Part shown: piece by piece, positions 32,951 to 35,695 of the stretch | Numbering within the stretch: position 1 is the stretch's first letter | How the letters are laid out: each line of letters begins with the position of its first letter | Assembly (NCBI GenBank): GCA_040905445.1 | Contig: JBBDRN010000022.1 | Coordinates: forward strand, 1-35,695 | DNA length: 35,695 nucleotides | DNA from: SKPT01 sp040905445 | Lineage (GTDB): Bacteria > Planctomycetota > Phycisphaerae > Phycisphaerales > Phycisphaeraceae | Direction: 5' to 3' | Translations under genes and position numbers: made by a program | Notes under the pieces: model-generated | Databases searched by the model: none | Seen by the model: only the letters and a program-made list of their open reading frames with translations | What the model was told of the DNA's origin: nothing

Positions 32951-33149
32951 ACCCGATGCGGGTGCGTAACGCCACCAACGGCGGGCAAAATCAGCCCTTA
33001 TGCATTACGCACGATGAAGCCCGCGACGTGAGGTCGTCCCGTTCCGCGGTCGTCCCCGATGCCGCCCCCACGCATGCGAAGTGATTTCAGGCAAACCCCC
33101 ACGCTTCGTCCGGTGGCGGCGCTGATGCCGGGTAGACGCACCTGCGGTC

Positions 33150-33256
33150 TATAGTGTGGCCGTCGGGTCAGCGTCGACCCATCACCAAAATACGGCCCGA
33201 CTTGTGAGTCGAGCATCCGCGGGCTCGGCCGCTGAAATTCGCCTCCAACTCAGGAG
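33150..33256 (+). promoter_or_regulatory. -10-like TATAGT and CAGGAG ribosome site
   Basis: TATAGT (33150-33155) is a plausible -10 but has no clear -35. CAGGAG (33251-33256) lies 6 nt before GTG 33263 and decides that start. The rest of 32951-33262 shows nothing recognisable. Confidence 0.4.
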
Positions 33257-33262
33257 TTTTAC

Positions 33263-33709
33263 GTGAAGCTGGTACGCACCACCACCGGGAATTCATGCAC
33301 CTTCCGTGTCTGCTGCCACCATGCCCAGCAGGTGAAGCTGGTGATTCAATACGATGCAGATGGCTCGCAGCAGATCCTGCCGTTGCGGCAGCGTGCCCCG
33401 GGGGTCTGGGAGCTCGGCCTGGAGCTTCGTCCGGGTCTGTACCGCTTCTGCTACCACCTTTTCAACGGGCGATCCCTGACCTACCTGACGCCTCCGGGCT
33501 GGGCGATGGAGGGGCTCAAGGCCCTGCTGCACGTGCCCGAGGACGAACCGCCGCACCGCGGCCGCAGCGGCGCGATGCTCGATGGTGAGGCGGCCGCGTT
33601 CGACGGCTCGGCGGGTGCGGGCCGAACGCGCGAGACGCTCGTGGAAACGCAATACCCTCACGCCCGGCGCGTCGAGGCGGCGCTGGAGCAGGCCCCGCGG
33701 CTGGCGTGA
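33263..33709 (+). CDS. Small glycogen-binding-like (CBM48/AMPK-beta-like) protein
   Basis: Encodes 148 aa. Residues about 5-75 resemble the beta-sandwich carbohydrate-binding domain found in branching enzymes and the AMPK beta subunit: TFRVCCHHAQQVKLVIQYD, then GVWELGLELRPGLYRFCYHLFNG, then a final strand region. The second half is Glu/Arg/Ala-rich and looks disordered. There is no catalytic domain. A role in binding alpha-glucan or as a regulatory subunit is inference. The GTG at 33263 is supported by CAGGAG. It ends 60 nt before the IS256-type transposase frame; whether the insertion cut off a downstream partner is unknown. Confidence 0.6.
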   Translation: MKLVRTTTGNSCTFRVCCHHAQQVKLVIQYDADGSQQILPLRQRAPGVWELGLELRPGLYRFCYHLFNGRSLTYLTPPGWAMEGLKALLHVPEDEPPHRGRSGAMLDGEAAAFDGSAGAGRTRETLVETQYPHARRVEAALEQAPRLA

Positions 33710-33769
33710 GCCGACGTGACTCCCCCCTTGAGATGACGTAATCCCAAGGACCAATAACGAGGGCTACCG

Positions 33770-34997
33770 ATGGAACAGGATTCTCAGGAGGTATCGACCG
33801 GCGAGGCGCGTCCGCTTCAGCAGGCGTTCAAGATCGACCAGGGTCGGGTGCAATCGCACCTGGACACGATGGTGCGCCAGAGCGTCGAGGACACGCTGAA
33901 CCAGTTAATTGGACGCGGAGGCCGACGCGTTGTGCAACGCGCGCAAGTACGAACGTTCGCCGGAGCGCGCCGACACGCGGGCCGGGCACTACCAGCGCAA
34001 GCTGCACACGAAGGCTGGCGAGGTGACGCTGAAGGTGCCGAAGCTGCGCAGCCTGCCGTTCGAGACGCAGATCATCGAGCGGTACAAGCGCCGCGAGGCG
34101 AGCGTGGAAGAGGCGCTGATCGAGATGTACCTGGCGGGCGTGAGCGTGCGACGTGTCGAGGACATCACCGAGGCGCTGTGGGGCACACGGGTGAGCCCCG
34201 GCACGGTCAGCGAGCTGAACCAGAAGATTTACGGCCAGATCGACGCGTGGCGGAATCGGCCGATCGAGAGCGAGCATCCGTACGTGTACCTTGACGGCCT
34301 GTGGCTGAAGCGCAGCTGGGGCGGAGAGGTGAAGAACGTCAGCGTGCTGGTCGCGGTCGGTGTTGACCAGGACGGCTATCGCGAGGTGCTGGGCGTCAGT
34401 GAAGGCGCCAAGGAGGACAAGGCGAGCTGGCTGGCGTTCCTGCGGCAGCTCAAGCAGCGTGGACTCAAGGATGTGAAGCTGGTGATCTCGGATGCGTGCC
34501 TGGGCTTGGTCGAGGCGCTGGGCGAGGTGTATCCGGAGACGAGCTGGCAGCGCTGCGTCGTGCACTTTTATCGCAACGTCTTCAGCGTCACGCCGTCGGG
34601 CAAGGTCAAGGAGGTGGCGGCGATGCTCAAGGCGATCCACGCCCAGGAGGACCGCGCCGCGGCTGACGTCAAGGCGCAGCAGGTCGTCGAAAAGCTTGAG
34701 GTGATGAAGTTGGGCAAGGCCGCGGCGACCGTGCGCGACGGCATCGGCGACACGCTGACGTACATGGCGTTCCCGCGTGAGCACTGGCGGCGGATCCGGA
34801 CGAACAACCCGCTGGAGCGGGTCAACCGGGAGGTGCGTCGTCGGACGCGCGTGGTGGGCAACTTCCCGGACGGGCGGTCGGCGCTGATGCTGGTGGCGGC
34901 CCGACTGCGTCACGTGGCCGGCACGCGCTGGGGCATGCGACGTTACCTGGACATGAGCCGCCTACGCGAGCAGGAGCAGGCGACGGCCGCGGCATAG
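33770..34997 (+). pseudogene. IS256-family transposase, frameshifted
   Basis: The protein is split between two frames. From ATG 33770 the first ~45 residues read in one frame (..VRQSVEDTLNQL). From about 33909 to 34997 the rest reads in the next frame (DAEADALCNARKYERS..). One extra base near 33907-33908 (TTAATTGG) explains it. The repaired product is about 408 aa, normal for the family. The catalytic acids are all present: Asp at 34293 (YLDGLW), Asp at 34491 (VISDACLG) and Glu at 34815 (NNPLERVNREVRRR), with the family's C-x2-H region at RCVVHFYRNV. Either it is a genuine inactivating insertion or a sequencing error. Confidence 0.85.
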
Positions 34998-35096
34998 CGA
35001 TTATCGGCCGTCCACCCCATGGGGTGGGGCAGGGAGAGGCGTTCTCTCCCTGGGCTGCCTTCCATCGAAAGTGCGAAAGAATCTTGACACTACCCC
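33770..35096 (+). mobile_element. IS256-family insertion sequence, left end not found
   Basis: The span covers the transposase and the likely right end at about 35073-35096 (GCGAAAGAATCTTGACACTA then C-run), which resembles IS256-type termini. Its reverse complement is not found in the 60 bp between the preceding gene and the transposase ATG, so the left end is lost, diverged or unrecognised. Two palindromes lie after the transposase: the 16-bp CCACCCCATGGGGTGG (35012-35027) and CAGGGAGAG/CTCTCCCTG (35030-35052). A direct repeat CCCCCCTTGA (33722-33731 and 35093-35102) is present but not accepted as a target duplication. Confidence 0.6.
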
Positions 35097-35101
35097 CCTT
35101 G

Positions 35102-35141
35102 AACCGGAGCCCGGGCGCGCTTGCGTCGGGGCTCCGGTTTT
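35102..35141 (+). terminator. Intrinsic terminator after the insertion sequence
   Basis: AACCGGAGCC (35102-35111) pairs with GGCTCCGGTT (35130-35139), running into TTTT (35138-35141). It would stop plus-strand transcription coming from the transposase before it meets the oppositely oriented rRNA operon. Confidence 0.65.
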
Positions 35142-35170
35142 CAGATGCCTCTTGACACGACGTGCGCGCA

Positions 35171-35206
35171 GAAAAGAACCCCGCAGCCTTTAGGGCTGCG
35201 GGGTTC
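35171..35206 (-). terminator. rRNA operon terminator
   Basis: GAACCCCGCAGCC (35176-35188) pairs perfectly with GGCTGCGGGGTTC (35194-35206). On the minus strand TTTTC follows at 35175-35171. It lies 7 nt beyond the 5S 3' end. Confidence 0.85.
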
Positions 35207-35212
35207 ATTTAA

Positions 35213-35320
35213 GCCGGCAATGACCTACTTTCCCGCAGTGGCAGTATCATCGGCGCGGCGGGCTTAACGGCCGTGTTCGGGATGGGAACGGGTGTGGCCC
35301 CGCCGCTATGGTCACCGGCA
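35213..35320 (-). rRNA. rrf: 5S ribosomal RNA
   Basis: About 108 nt. Read on the minus strand it begins TGCCGGTGACCATAGCGG and ends near GTAGGTCATTGCCGGC. The universally conserved internal parts are present (CCCGTTCCCATCCCGAACAC, then GTTAAGCC). The two ends pair to form helix I. It follows the 23S gene after a ~170-nt spacer and is directly followed by a strong terminator, so it is the last gene of the operon. Confidence 0.95.
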
Positions 35321-35493
35321 AGGGACGACGCGGGCTTTCGCACGCGGCCGTCCGCTGCTCGTTGAAGCGGACAGGTCGAATGAATTGTTGCTTGGCGAAG
35401 TTGTTGCGGACCGTTGCACCGCGACGGGTGCTTGAGCGCTTGATCGCCGACCATCGTGCCGATCCGCCGGGCGGGTCGGTCGTGGGTCGGAGT
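35321..35493 (-). other. 23S-5S internal spacer
   Basis: About 170 nt between the 23S 3' end and the 5S 5' end. No tRNA or open frame is seen in it. Confidence 0.7.
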
Positions 35494-35695
35494 GATTAAG
35501 CGATCGACCGTTAGTACCGCTAACCTGAGGGCCTCTCGACCTTTGCAGTTGCGGCCTATCAACCTGGTGGTCTACCAGGGGTCTCTCGTGGCGAGCCACA
35601 TGCAACCCTGATCTTGAGGGGGGCTTCCCGCTTAGATGCCTTCAGCGGTTATCCCTGCCGGACTTAGCTACCCAGCGGTGGACCTAGCGGTCCAA
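35494..35695 (-). rRNA. rrl: 23S ribosomal RNA, 3' end only
   Basis: About 200 nt of the 23S 3' region on the minus strand. Conserved landmarks are GGTAGCTAAGTCCGG, GGGATAACCGCTGAAGGCAT, CTAAGCGGGAAGC and, near the end, CAGGTTAGCGGTACTAA. The rest of the gene, and presumably 16S, lies beyond the window. The exact mature 3' end is estimated. Confidence 0.93.

Noticed and set aside
33900..33915. Programmed ribosomal frameshift in the transposase
   Set aside because: A +1 shift is required, no slippery heptamer or downstream stem is evident, and IS256-type transposases are normally made from one frame.
33722..35102. CCCCCCTTGA direct repeat as target-site duplication of the insertion sequence
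   Set aside because: Ten bp is longer than usual for the family, the left copy is not next to a terminal repeat, and the word is low complexity; kept only as a note.
35321..35493. tRNA in the 23S-5S spacer
   Set aside because: No cloverleaf arms or GGTTCGAATCC-like T-arm could be found on either strand.

Overview
The window looks like part of a draft chromosome of a high-GC Planctomycetota bacterium, most likely of the Phycisphaerae type. This is inference from content. Two secreted proteins end in a PEP-CTERM sorting tail, one of them with a dockerin-like pair of EF-hand loops. There are two sulfatase-superfamily genes, a Gfo/Idh oxidoreductase beside a sugar-phosphate isomerase, and abundant short palindromic repeats between genes. 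Two runs of N (5254-5353 and 8531-8540) and two poly-G/poly-C tracts (7006-7057, 8541-8561) show it is a scaffolded assembly. It ends inside a 23S rRNA gene.

Layout. 1-3.2 kb: minus-strand YacP-like nuclease, PRMT-like methyltransferase and LemA, separated by palindromic repeat elements. 3.2-8.3 kb: acetyl-CoA synthetase, a scaffold gap, a classical formylglycine sulfatase, a G-rich tract and a PEP-CTERM beta-propeller-like protein. 8.5-19.7 kb is housekeeping: fumC on the minus strand, then metK, ptsI, and a compact rne/rng-dxr-rseP series on the plus strand. 19.7-23.6 kb holds a minus-strand amidohydrolase and a beta-decarboxylating dehydrogenase, divergent from an Asp/Glu-racemase-like protein and an isocitrate-dehydrogenase-like protein. 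23.6-24.7 kb is a secreted trypsin-like protease. 24.9-29.6 kb is a tight minus-strand carbohydrate operon: sugar isomerase, Gfo/Idh oxidoreductase, sulfatase-like hydrolase, PAPS sulfotransferase and L-rhamnose mutarotase. It has been entered by a MITE-like element that supplies the last 18 codons of the oxidoreductase. 29.8-33.7 kb: miaB, a RluA-family pseudouridine synthase, a small ferredoxin and a glycogen-binding-like protein. 33.8-35.1 kb: an IS256-family transposase with a one-base frameshift. 35.2-35.7 kb: the 3' end of an rRNA operon (partial 23S, spacer, 5S, terminator) on the minus strand.

How genes work together. acs, fumC and the isocitrate-dehydrogenase-like gene are central carbon metabolism. 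metK supplies S-adenosylmethionine for the methyltransferase and for MiaB. Dxr makes isoprenoid precursors, and RseP is an intramembrane protease. The 24.9-29.6 kb operon is best read as handling a sulfated, probably deoxysugar-containing glycan or glycoconjugate.

The most noteworthy signals are non-coding. A family of exactly 23-nt palindromes shows compensatory stem changes. A longer compound repeat is present in two versions, with and without an extra hairpin. Two different elements have terminal inverted repeats. Four genes carry a -10-like hexamer only 6 to 9 nt before an ATG that lacks a Shine-Dalgarno sequence, which suggests leaderless mRNAs.
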